Of a stretch of 26,925 nt of DNA, positions 1 to 6,564 are shown piece after piece. Position 1 is the first letter of the stretch, and each line of letters starts with the position of its first letter. Position numbers and translations under genes: made by a program. Source of the DNA: a virus. The notes under the pieces are model-generated. The model had not been told where the DNA came from. It made no database searches and saw only the letters and a list, made by a program, of their open reading frames with translations. The stretch lies in IMG/VR virus record IMGVR_UViG_3300010885_072684, positions 1 to 26,925 of that record. The stretch is one strand, 5' to 3'.

Positions 1-924
1 GCTTCTCGTGCTGCTCTCGGTGGTCAGAAGGCTTTCATGGATGCTACTAAATTCCTAGTGGCAAACATGCTCCGTTCTATGGCTAAGAAGCTTGAAATCG
101 AAATGCTTTATGGCCAAGTTGGTTACGCTAAAATTGATGGCGCTCTTGTTGCTGCAACTACTCTTCCAATCAAAGCTGCTGAATGGGCACCTGGGATTTG
201 GGCAGGGGCAGAAGGAATGCCTATCGAAGTCCGCGATGCAACAACTGGTGCTCTAAAAGCATCTGTTAAAGTTCAGTCTGTTGACATGGAACTACAAGAA
301 ATCGTTGTCGATGGTCCAGTGACCAGCGCAGATGGCGATATTATTTGGCACAAAGGTGCTTATGGTAACGAGTTTGCTGGAATTCACAAGATTCTAACCG
401 TTGCCTCTGGTTCACTTTTCAACATTGATGTTGGAACTTATAACCTTTTCAAAGGTAACAGCTACTCTGCTGGAACTGCTGCGCTCTCCTTTACCAAGCT
501 TGGGCAAGCAGCTACCCGTGCGGTTGAAAAGGGACAAGAAGGAACTCTTCTTTCCCTTGTTAACGTTCGTTCTTGGCAGAACATGCTCACCGATCAAGCT
601 GCTCTACGCAAGTACGATCAGAGCTACAGCCCTGCAAAAATGGAAAACGGAGCTAAGTCTCTCAAGTTCCATTCACAGAATGGCGAAATTGAAATCGAAC
701 CATCACTCTATGTTAAGCAGGGATATGCATATCTTCTCAACGTAGAAGATTGGATGCGCGTCGGTTCAACTGACATTACCTTCAAGCGCCCTGGACAGGG
801 TGAAGAATTCTTCCGCGATCTCGAAAACAGCGCGGCTTATGAACTTCGCCTTTACACCGACCAGGCTCTTTTCTGTCAGGCTCCTGGCCGCAATACAATC
901 ATCACAGATATTGTAAACTCTTAA
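1..924 (+). CDS. Major capsid protein, 5'-truncated by window edge
   Basis: The reading frame is open from base 1, so the gene starts upstream and 307 residues are visible before TAA at 922-924. An ATG at 37 is internal: the codons before it encode ASRAALGGQKAF in the same frame. The soluble mixed alpha/beta sequence, with an Ala/Gly-rich N-terminal helix (ALGGQKAFMDATKFLVANML) and no low-complexity or membrane segments, fits a phage major capsid protein of the HK97-fold type. The very different codon use supports this: all of roughly 27 Leu codons are CTN and all Arg codons are CGN, whereas the following genes favour TTA and AGA, as expected for the most abundant virion protein. A strong terminator follows directly. 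Identification as MCP is by remembered family resemblance plus position ahead of the fibre and connector genes; another abundant head protein is the main alternative. Confidence 0.75.
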   Translation, partial: ASRAALGGQKAFMDATKFLVANMLRSMAKKLEIEMLYGQVGYAKIDGALVAATTLPIKAAEWAPGIWAGAEGMPIEVRDATTGALKASVKVQSVDMELQEIVVDGPVTSADGDIIWHKGAYGNEFAGIHKILTVASGSLFNIDVGTYNLFKGNSYSAGTAALSFTKLGQAATRAVEKGQEGTLLSLVNVRSWQNMLTDQAALRKYDQSYSPAKMENGAKSLKFHSQNGEIEIEPSLYVKQGYAYLLNVEDWMRVGSTDITFKRPGQGEEFFRDLENSAAYELRLYTDQALFCQAPGRNTIITDIVNS

Positions 925-947
925 TAGGGTAGATTTTATCTAGATGG

Positions 948-980
948 GGGGAGGGGGTTAATTCTTCCTCCCCTTTTTTA
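948..980 (+). terminator. Rho-independent terminator after the capsid gene
   Basis: GGGGAGG (948-954) pairs with CCTCCCC (967-973), extendable by two G-T pairs, around a short loop, and is followed at once by TTTTTT (974-979). It lies 24 bp after the capsid stop codon. This is the only clear intrinsic terminator seen in the window. It would isolate capsid transcription from the fibre module. Confidence 0.9.
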
Positions 981-1008
981 TTATATAAATAATATAATTT
1001 CTATAGAT

Positions 1009-1020
1009 TTAACAACTATA
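1009..1020 (+). promoter_or_regulatory. Putative phage late promoter P1 (TTAACAACTATA)
   Basis: Exact 12-bp element in the 925-1025 gap, downstream of the terminator and only 5 nt before the ATG at 1026. The identical 12-mer recurs at 10036-10047 and 18086-18097, each directly before the first gene of a functional block. It ends in TATA followed by A/T-rich bases, like a promoter melting region, but has no host-type -35 box at 17 bp spacing. The rest of the gap is AT-rich and contains a TATAAT at 993-998 without an obvious -35 partner. Confidence 0.6.
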
Positions 1021-1025
1021 AAAGT

Positions 1026-1493
1026 ATGAGTGTAATAATTACGATCCAGGGCACTCCAATTGAATTTCCGTCCACAGGCGAATCGCCTAATTGGGCTCCT
1101 TCTGTTATTGAATTTGCTCAAGCAACAGAACAAGCTCTTTTATCTGCGGTTGGTCCATATGATATTCCACAACAGGTATTTACATTAAGTTCAAATGTTA
1201 ACACTAATTTATCAATAACTAATCTTAGTTTCCCAACAACCGTTGTAAGAAGTGCTTTTATAAATTATTCCGTTATAAGACTATCATCAACCGAAACACC
1301 TTTGAGTGAATCTGGTGAAATTTATGTTGTTTATGATGGATCTGATTGGCGAATTACGCGTGATTACGTGGGCGATGCTGGTTGTACATTTGACATAACT
1401 TCAACGGGACAGGTAAGAATATCAACAACCAGTTTTCTTAATTATACTTCTGGTAAAATTAGTTTTTCAGCTGAAGCATTACCACAGACATAA
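1026..1493 (+). CDS. Conserved virion protein, fibre-associated beta domain
   Basis: 155 aa. The N-terminal part (about residues 1-60: QGTPIEFP, SPNWAPSVIEFAQA, VGPYDIPQQ) matches the style of a small conserved protein seen beside fibre genes in many phages. The C-terminal part (about 65-150) is a beta-rich domain. Its core WRITRDYVGD, F-D-I-T-x-x-GQV recurs at the end of the 1156-aa fibre at 6565-10035 (WEMSQDYIGD, F-N-I-T-x-x-GQI). A structural role in the tail/fibre complex is therefore inferred. The ATG lacks a Shine-Dalgarno box and lies 5 nt after the promoter-like element at 1009-1020, so its mRNA may have a very short or absent leader. No enzyme motif is visible. Confidence 0.75.
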   Translation: MSVIITIQGTPIEFPSTGESPNWAPSVIEFAQATEQALLSAVGPYDIPQQVFTLSSNVNTNLSITNLSFPTTVVRSAFINYSVIRLSSTETPLSESGEIYVVYDGSDWRITRDYVGDAGCTFDITSTGQVRISTTSFLNYTSGKISFSAEALPQT

Positions 1494-1502
1494 GAGGCTA
1501 AA

Positions 1503-2774
1503 ATGGCGTTAGATTTTCGTAAATTTACAGAAGGATTAAGGATTTTACCCAAAGCATCCCTAACTACTGTTGATATTGAAAAGGGCGACCTTCAAGTAGC
1601 GGACGACGCTGACGGAAAACTATATTATAACAATGGTTCTTCTACTTCTCCTATTGTTACAGAAGATCATACTGCCACGCTTATAAATAAAACAATTGAT
1701 GGTGATGACAATACCATTCAAGATTTAGGATTAGCATCACTTAAAACTGTTTTGTTGGATGCAAATAAAACAATACGAAGAAATGCATCTGGTGATGTTA
1801 TTTCTGGTAATGATTTACCTAATTCTAGTCAAATTGTTACATTAGATTCAACTGATACTTTAACAAATAAAACACTAACTTCTCCAATTTTAAATACACC
1901 ATCTACTGACACTATTTTAGGAATTGCTGGTGGTGGATTAACAATTCAATCGGCACCAAATCAAACATTATCAATACTTTCAGCTGGAACGGGTAATGTT
2001 TCAATTCAGTCTGCTGGAACTGCTGTTTCAATAGAACAAGTATCTTTTAATGGTAATGTTGTAACCGGTGGTGGTAGCAGTGCCTTAACGCTTCAATCTG
2101 GCTTAAATCAAAATTTATCAGTTCAAGCACAAGGAACAGGTATCGCGGATATAGCCTCTAAATTTTCTCTTTCTTCAATTTTAAATAATCAGTCTGGATC
2201 AGATCAAACTATTTCAACAACAACAAAGCCATATATAAAACTAACAAATTCTAGTTTAGCTTCTATTGGCGGGATTACAGCATCATCTAATGATGGTCAG
2301 TTTGTGATTTTGACAAATTCAACAAGTAATCCAGTTGTTATTTTAAATGAATCCGCTGGAGCAACGGCAAGTGATAGGATTGTCACTGGAACCGGAGGCA
2401 ACACGACAATTTCGGCAGATGGCAGCGCCTTGTTAATATATAACACAACAAGTTCTAGATGGCAAATTGTTAGTGTTGTTCAAGCTTCTTCTATTCCTGC
2501 CCCTTCCATCACAACAATTACAACATCAACAGCTTTAACTGGATCTAATGATTATGTATTAGTTAATGGAACTGGAGTTACTGTGACACTACCAAATCCA
2601 AACACCCTAACTCCAGGCAAAACCTTTGCAATTAAAAAAATATTTAATGATGTTATCGCTGTTACAATAAACACTGCATCTGGAACAATTGATGGTGGTG
2701 CATCAAAAACAATTGCAACACGCTATCAAGCATTAACAATTACAACAGACGGTACAAATTACTTTATAATTTAA
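1503..2774 (+). CDS. Tail-fibre-like protein, cassette copy 1
   Basis: 423 aa, rich in T, S, N and G, predicted beta-structured. N-terminus MALDFRKF...EKGDLQV...DGKLYYNNGSSTSP-VTE-H-ATL-NKT is the typical repeated LTNKTL-type fibre sequence, with a second copy near residues 115-135 (DTLTNKTLTSPIL). The middle has two copies of a LT-IQS-x-NQ-LS-x-x-x-GTG repeat (about 137-220). The C-terminal domain (about 330-423: VTVTLPNPNTLTPGKTFAIKK, VTI-x-TASGTIDGGA, TDGTNYFII) is a common fibre end domain. It is paralogous over its whole length to the gene at 3778-5118. SD AGAGG lies 5-6 nt upstream. It is probably a trimeric fibre or fibre shaft acting with the tip protein encoded 8 nt downstream. Confidence 0.8.
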   Translation: MALDFRKFTEGLRILPKASLTTVDIEKGDLQVADDADGKLYYNNGSSTSPIVTEDHTATLINKTIDGDDNTIQDLGLASLKTVLLDANKTIRRNASGDVISGNDLPNSSQIVTLDSTDTLTNKTLTSPILNTPSTDTILGIAGGGLTIQSAPNQTLSILSAGTGNVSIQSAGTAVSIEQVSFNGNVVTGGGSSALTLQSGLNQNLSVQAQGTGIADIASKFSLSSILNNQSGSDQTISTTTKPYIKLTNSSLASIGGITASSNDGQFVILTNSTSNPVVILNESAGATASDRIVTGTGGNTTISADGSALLIYNTTSSRWQIVSVVQASSIPAPSITTITTSTALTGSNDYVLVNGTGVTVTLPNPNTLTPGKTFAIKKIFNDVIAVTINTASGTIDGGASKTIATRYQALTITTDGTNYFII

Positions 2775-2782
2775 GGTATCAT

Positions 2783-3367
2783 ATGAGCTACACTCCGAAC
2801 CAAGAAAAATTTATTATAGACACAACCGGCCAAATTACAGGTAATCAATTAGTTGATGCAACAATAACTGAAACAAAAATTGCTAATTCTGCAATCACGG
2901 AATCTAAAATTGCAAGCTCGGCGGTGACAGAAGTTAAAATAGGGAGTGCTGCTGTTACAGAGGCTAAGATAGGTAGTGCTGCTGTAACGACTGCAAAAAT
3001 TGCCAATGTTGCTGTTGATAACACTAAAATTGCAAGCGCAGCGGTAACAAGTACCAAATTGGCAACCGGCGCAACAGAAAGAGATTGGGTTTTGGCTAGA
3101 ACAGCAGCAGCTAGTGTAGGAGTTGTTGGTTCTTATGCTATGTTAGCTGATACAACTTTGGGTACTGGGTTTACCTATGCTCCCGGTGCAACTATTAGTG
3201 GTAGTAATGTTTTTTTTGGTGGAATAGGTTATTCTTCAGCAAGCCCAACTACATATAAGTTTTCAACTACACCTTCAGGAACTTGGAGATGTATGGGTTA
3301 TTTTGATGCGGATTCGGCAACTCTCACGGTTGTTAGCGCAATAACTTTGTGGATTAGAATTTCATAA
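2783..3367 (+). CDS. Fibre tip/receptor-binding-type protein, cassette copy 1
   Basis: 194 aa. N-terminus MSYTPNQEKF-x-IDTTGQI is shared with the protein at 5128-5664. Residues 27-96 are seven tandem 10-residue units of the form AVTxxKIxSA, a repeat typical of phage fibre necks. The C-terminal domain (about 105-194) has GSYAMLA, GTWRCMGYFD and a final LWIRIS, a combination recognisable as a common fibre tip of dsDNA phages and prophages. The tip domain is unrelated to that of the paralogue, so the two proteins probably present different binding surfaces. SD AAGGT is 6 nt before the ATG. The receptor-binding role is inferred from position and domain type. Confidence 0.75.
   Translation: MSYTPNQEKFIIDTTGQITGNQLVDATITETKIANSAITESKIASSAVTEVKIGSAAVTEAKIGSAAVTTAKIANVAVDNTKIASAAVTSTKLATGATERDWVLARTAAASVGVVGSYAMLADTTLGTGFTYAPGATISGSNVFFGGIGYSSASPTTYKFSTTPSGTWRCMGYFDADSATLTVVSAITLWIRIS
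2861..3070 (+). repeat. Seven 30-bp coding repeats (10-aa AVTxxKIxSA units)
   Basis: In-frame tandem repeat inside the fibre-tip gene. The seven units are TITETKIANS, AITESKIASS, AVTEVKIGSA, AVTEAKIGSA, AVTTAKIANV, AVDNTKIASA and AVTSTKLATG. DNA copies differ mainly at synonymous and variable positions, so the repeat is old and maintained at protein level. The paralogue at 5128 keeps only about two units. Confidence 0.9.
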
Positions 3368-3376
3368 GGATTTAAT

Positions 3377-3775
3377 ATGAAAAAAACAATTCAATATGCA
3401 AAAAATCCTAAATTTGTTAACTTAGAAAAAAATGCAATAGATCTTATTGTTAAATTTGATGAATTTGAAGAAGAATTACCCTTTACTGCAACTCCTTATG
3501 ATGAAATGTCATATGGTGTTGATTTATATAATCGTGCTCTTTCTGGTGAATTTGGTCAAATTGAAGAATTTGATAACAGTAAATATCAAGAAATTTTAAA
3601 AGCAAAAGTTAGACTTCAGCGCAATCAATTATTATTTTCAACTGATTGGACGCAAATGCCTGATGTTCCAGAATCAATAAAAAATAAGTATATTTTATAT
3701 CGTCAAAAACTTAGGGATATTCCACAGCAAGAAAGCTTTCCTGAAAATGTTATTTGGCCTGAATTGGAATCTTAA
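3377..3775 (+). CDS. Phage tail assembly chaperone (Phage_tail_APC-like)
   Basis: 132 aa. The C-terminal half carries the signature of the small fibre-assembly chaperone family (PF16778-type): RNQLLFSTDWTQMPDVP at about residues 82-98, YRQKLRDIP at about 108-116, and a closing FPENVIWP. The N-terminal half (about 1-75) is a more variable acidic domain. Such proteins help fold or attach tail fibres and are normally encoded next to fibre genes. Here the gene sits exactly between the two duplicated fibre cassettes, with SD AAGG before the start at 3377 and a 2-nt gap to the next gene. Family assignment is from remembered motifs; which fibre it serves is unknown. Confidence 0.8.
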   Translation: MKKTIQYAKNPKFVNLEKNAIDLIVKFDEFEEELPFTATPYDEMSYGVDLYNRALSGEFGQIEEFDNSKYQEILKAKVRLQRNQLLFSTDWTQMPDVPESIKNKYILYRQKLRDIPQQESFPENVIWPELES

Positions 3776-3777
3776 TT

Positions 3778-5118
3778 ATGGCACTAAATTTTCGTAAATT
3801 TTTAGAAGGCATTAAAATAGTACCCAAATCCTCGTCCACTGCAAGTGAAAAGGGGGATATTGATGTTACTTCTGGGGATGGAAAATTAAATTACCATAAT
3901 GGGACTTCTTCTTCGCCGGTTGTAACTGAAAATCATCAAGCAACTCTTGAAAATAAGACTTTAACAAATCCAACAATTGACAATATTAACGGGGTGTCGG
4001 GTTCTGGATTTTCAATAACAGCAGATGCTGATGTTCTTATTAATGTTGATTTGGGTAATTTTAGTGCTACTACCACAAATGGTGGTGGTGTTTTTATATC
4101 TTCAGATGAGTCGGCTGGTGGATCTTTTCAATATAATAATGGAACAAGTTCTTCGGCTGTTGTAACTGAATCTCATTCTGCAACACTCACTAATAAAACA
4201 CTCACAACTCCTATTGTTAATACATCTATAACAGGTGGAGCTTCGGATCAATTGACAGTTCAATCCGCGTCCAATCAAAACCTATTATTAAGATCACTGG
4301 GAACTGGTGATGTTAATATAAGAACAGATGGATCGGGATCTACTAATATTGAAGACGTTATTTTTAATAATACAGCAATTAGTTCTTTTGAACAAGATTT
4401 GAGTTTGTCCTCGGATGTTGATTTATATTTACAAGCTGGTAGTAGTGTTTATATTAATCCCTTTTATAATACGGTAGTTCTTGGGAGGCTTCTTATTGTA
4501 GCGCCTCCTGTTTTTTATGTTAAACAAACTATCACCTCAAGCGGTTCAAATGTTTTACTTCCAGTTTTAACATCTTCATATGCTGAACTTACCAACAGTT
4601 CATTGGTGAGTATTGATACAATACCCGTTGGTAATTCGGGACAATTTGTTGTTATTATGAATTTGACTGGAAATTCTATTATTATTAACAATGACACGGG
4701 CGGAGCATTTCCAGAAAGACGTATTTTGACTGGCACTGGTGGAAGTGTTTCATTACCAAATAAAGGAAGTGCAACGCTATTTTATAGCATCACCGATAAT
4801 AGATGGCATATTGTTAGCCTGACACAAGTATCTTCAATTCCAACACCATCAATTACAACCATCTCAGCAAACACCTCACTAACGTCGTCTAATGATATTG
4901 TTTTAGTTAATGGGACCACTGTTACAGTCACCTTACCAAATCCAACAACACTTTCCCCAGGAAAAACATTTGATATTAAAAAAATATCTGCTACTGGTAA
5001 TGTTGTTACAATAAATACTGTGTCTGGGACAATTGATGGTGACGCGTCTAAAACAATCCCAACACAATATCATTCTTTAAGAATTACTACCAACGGTGTA
5101 AATTATTTCTTAATTTAA
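3778..5118 (+). CDS. Tail-fibre-like protein, cassette copy 2
   Basis: 446 aa, paralogue of the protein at 1503-2774. It shares the start MALNFRKFLEGIKI, the EKGDI-x-V...DGKL-x-Y-x-NG unit, an LTVQSASNQNLLLRSLGTG repeat (about 158-176) and the full C-terminal domain (about 355-446: VTVTLPNPTTLSPGKTFDIKK, TVSGTIDGDASKTI, TTNGVNYFLI). The NGTSSS-x-VVTE-x-H-x-ATL-x-NKTL block occurs twice, near residues 40-67 and 117-145, an internal duplication that copy 1 has only in degenerate form. The ATG follows the chaperone stop by 2 nt with only a weak upstream GGA, so translational coupling is likely. Role inferred: structural fibre component. Confidence 0.8.
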   Translation: MALNFRKFLEGIKIVPKSSSTASEKGDIDVTSGDGKLNYHNGTSSSPVVTENHQATLENKTLTNPTIDNINGVSGSGFSITADADVLINVDLGNFSATTTNGGGVFISSDESAGGSFQYNNGTSSSAVVTESHSATLTNKTLTTPIVNTSITGGASDQLTVQSASNQNLLLRSLGTGDVNIRTDGSGSTNIEDVIFNNTAISSFEQDLSLSSDVDLYLQAGSSVYINPFYNTVVLGRLLIVAPPVFYVKQTITSSGSNVLLPVLTSSYAELTNSSLVSIDTIPVGNSGQFVVIMNLTGNSIIINNDTGGAFPERRILTGTGGSVSLPNKGSATLFYSITDNRWHIVSLTQVSSIPTPSITTISANTSLTSSNDIVLVNGTTVTVTLPNPTTLSPGKTFDIKKISATGNVVTINTVSGTIDGDASKTIPTQYHSLRITTNGVNYFLI

Positions 5119-5127
5119 AGGTTATTT

Positions 5128-5664
5128 ATGGGCTATACTAAAAATCAAGAACAATTAAATTTAAACACAGATGGAACCATACCAACTAATACAATTGCCA
5201 ATGGTGCCGTTGATGGAACAAAAATTGCCAGCAATGCCGTTGATTTAACTAAGCTTGTAGCGAAAGCGGTGGGCACCTCAGTCGGAACCGACGGGGTTGC
5301 ATATGCGGGATCAAGTGGTACAGTTAGTCTTACATCGACCACCAGGACTACAGTAACAAATCAATCTGTAACAATAACAACAACGGGAAGGCCTGTTATT
5401 TGTTTTATTTCTTTACAAGGAAACGTTAGCCAAGCCACTAGAGTCTCAACCAATGGTAATGTTAATTTTTATTTACTTAGGGGTTCAACTACTATTGGTG
5501 TTGCTCAATATTCAACTACAACCGGATCAATTACCTCGTATCTTCAACTTTTAACATTGGATCAACCCTCTGCTGGTGCTCACACATATAGTTTAGAGTA
5601 TGCTATAAGTGCTGGGGTGACCGCCACCGCCTCGGGAATAAGATTAACCGTACTTGAATTATAA
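5128..5664 (+). CDS. Fibre tip/receptor-binding-type protein, cassette copy 2
   Basis: 178 aa. The N-terminus MGYTKNQEQLNLNTDGTIP and a short KIA-type repeat (about 24-50: TIANGAVDGTKIASNAVDLTKL) are homologous to the protein at 2783-3367. The C-terminal domain (about 60-178) is different: a beta-sandwich-like fibre tip with TVTNQSVTITTTGRPV, FYLLRGST, DQPSAGAHTYSLEY and a closing RLTVLEL. This is a second common type of phage fibre tip. Common base plus exchanged tip is what recombination between receptor-binding genes produces. SD AAAGG upstream. Binding target is unknown. Confidence 0.75.
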   Translation: MGYTKNQEQLNLNTDGTIPTNTIANGAVDGTKIASNAVDLTKLVAKAVGTSVGTDGVAYAGSSGTVSLTSTTRTTVTNQSVTITTTGRPVICFISLQGNVSQATRVSTNGNVNFYLLRGSTTIGVAQYSTTTGSITSYLQLLTLDQPSAGAHTYSLEYAISAGVTATASGIRLTVLEL

Positions 5665-5686
5665 AAAAATTAATGAAAGGTAAAAA

Positions 5687-6118
5687 ATGAACTCTCAAGA
5701 ATTATTTTTAAAATTAGTAGCACAATTAAGAAGTTTACAAATTTATTATCAGGCAGCACATCACAATGTTAAAGGATCTCTTTTCTTTCAAGATCACGGC
5801 GCTCTTGGTGAGTTTTATGACGCTCTACAAGACGAATATGATAGAGCTGGTGAAAAATATGTATCTCTTTATGGAGCATACAATATTAATCAAGTAATGC
5901 AAATGGTTATGGCTTCTATGCAAGGTATGCCAGCTGGTGAAGTAAAAGAAAACAAAGATTACTTTACTGCGCTCCTTGGAAAAGAAAAAGAACTATGTTC
6001 TATGGTCGATACTCTTGTTCGTCAAGGCGGATACAGCGAAGGATGTAAAAATCTTGTTGCTGATATTGGAACGGCGAGCGAGGGAAGACAATATTTAATT
6101 AAACAAAGGATTAAATAA
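5687..6118 (+). CDS. Dps/ferritin-like protein
   Basis: 143 aa. Residues 25-56 align without gaps to the ferroxidase region of Dps (DNA-protection-during-starvation, iron-storing dodecameric ferritins): [20 protein letters not shown] then [13 protein letters not shown]25, H37, D52 and E56 match E. coli Dps H51, H63, D78 and E82, while the position of D67 is Gly (G41, followed by E42). Length is close to a minimal Dps, without an extended DNA-binding N-terminal tail. Apart from the first 17 residues, Leu codons are mostly CTN, as in the capsid gene, suggesting high expression. SD AAAGG precedes ATG 5687, and the stop overlaps the next ATG. Possible roles are iron/peroxide handling, DNA compaction or a virion component; sequence alone cannot choose. 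A non-catalytic ferritin-like fold is the alternative. Confidence 0.75.
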   Translation: MNSQELFLKLVAQLRSLQIYYQAAHHNVKGSLFFQDHGALGEFYDALQDEYDRAGEKYVSLYGAYNINQVMQMVMASMQGMPAGEVKENKDYFTALLGKEKELCSMVDTLVRQGGYSEGCKNLVADIGTASEGRQYLIKQRIK

Positions 6119-6282
6119 TGCCCCTTAAAAAAGGCTCGAGTCAACAAACAATTAGTGAAAATATTAAAACTCTTGTTGGGGAAGGCCGAGACCCCAAACA
6201 AGCAGCAGCTATTGCCTATCAAAAAGCGGGGAAATCTCGAAAATTTTCTAAAACAAAACAAAGTTTAAAAAAGGATAAATAA
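6118..6282 (+). CDS. 54-aa basic protein (MPLKKGSS-type small phage protein)
   Basis: ATG at 6118-6120 overlaps the Dps-like gene stop by one nucleotide (TAATG), and TAA is at 6280-6282. The product begins [20 protein letters not shown], continues [20 protein letters not shown] and ends in a Lys-rich tail. Tiny proteins with the same plan (KKGSS, I-x-x-NI, PKQA-x-AIA, KAGKS) are widespread in phages. Their function is not known to me; the high positive charge would suit nucleic-acid or capsid-interior binding. It is translationally coupled to the Dps-like gene. Confidence 0.85.
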   Translation: MPLKKGSSQQTISENIKTLVGEGRDPKQAAAIAYQKAGKSRKFSKTKQSLKKDK

Positions 6283-6284
6283 TT

Positions 6285-6554
6285 ATGGCTATTACACAAA
6301 AACCACTTTCACACTTAGATTACGAACAAACATTACAAAGTTCATATAATGATGAAAATGCCACCCTCAGTGTTGATGGATTTTTGACTGGTAAGGTTGG
6401 CCGTAAGGTTGAGCTTGCCGTTTCAACAACTGCTGTTTTAGATGATACTGAAACTTATACATTTTCGGAAAACGGGACGCCTCTTTATCAAATTCAAATA
6501 ATATATACAGACGGTACAAGATCCTTAATGGTTTCGGCTGAACGTATTTCTTAA
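6285..6554 (+). CDS. 89-aa phage protein of unknown function
   Basis: The product begins MAITQKPLSHLDYEQTLQSS and has a beta-rich second half (YTFSENGTPLYQIQIIYTDG). The DG-x-L-type strand pattern and its place directly before the large fibre suggest a small virion or fibre-associated protein, but no family is recognised with certainty. SD AAGG (in AAAAAAGGATAAATAATT) precedes the ATG at 6285, and a 10-nt gap with a strong SD leads to the next gene. No signal peptide or membrane segment. Confidence 0.75.
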   Translation: MAITQKPLSHLDYEQTLQSSYNDENATLSVDGFLTGKVGRKVELAVSTTAVLDDTETYTFSENGTPLYQIQIIYTDGTRSLMVSAERIS

Positions 6555-6561
6555 TAGGTGA
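6552..6561 (+). promoter_or_regulatory. Stop-linked ribosome binding site TAATAGGTGA
   Basis: The TAA stop of the 89-aa gene is the start of TAATAGGTGA, whose AGGTGA core lies a few bases before ATG 6565. The same 10-mer occurs at 11217-11226, again beginning with a stop codon and again 3 nt before an ATG. A near copy (TAATAGGTGT) lies at 10048-10057. It is a recurrent SD box of this phage. Confidence 0.7.
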
Positions 6562-6564
6562 GCT

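Larger units (their letters stand above)
1503..5664 (+). repeat. Tandem duplication of a two-gene fibre cassette
   Basis: Genes at 1503-2774 plus 2783-3367 correspond in order, spacing (8-9 nt) and homology to 3778-5118 plus 5128-5664. The chaperone gene 3377-3775 lies between the copies. The fibre proteins match end to end, while the tip proteins match only in their N-terminal parts. The DNA copies are clearly diverged, so the duplication is not recent. Confidence 0.8.

Noticed and set aside
925-1025. tRNA or small RNA gene in the only sizeable gap
   Set aside because: The gap is filled by the terminator, AT-rich sequence and the promoter-like element; no cloverleaf or other stable structure is visible.
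2861-3070. Regular 30-bp repeats that could suggest a CRISPR-like array
   Set aside because: The units are contiguous without spacers, stay in frame and encode a known type of fibre repeat; no cas-like genes nearby.
2783-5664. Diversity-generating retroelement acting on fibre tips
   Set aside because: No reverse transcriptase gene and no template/variable repeat pair are visible; the tips differ by whole-domain replacement, not adenine-specific changes.
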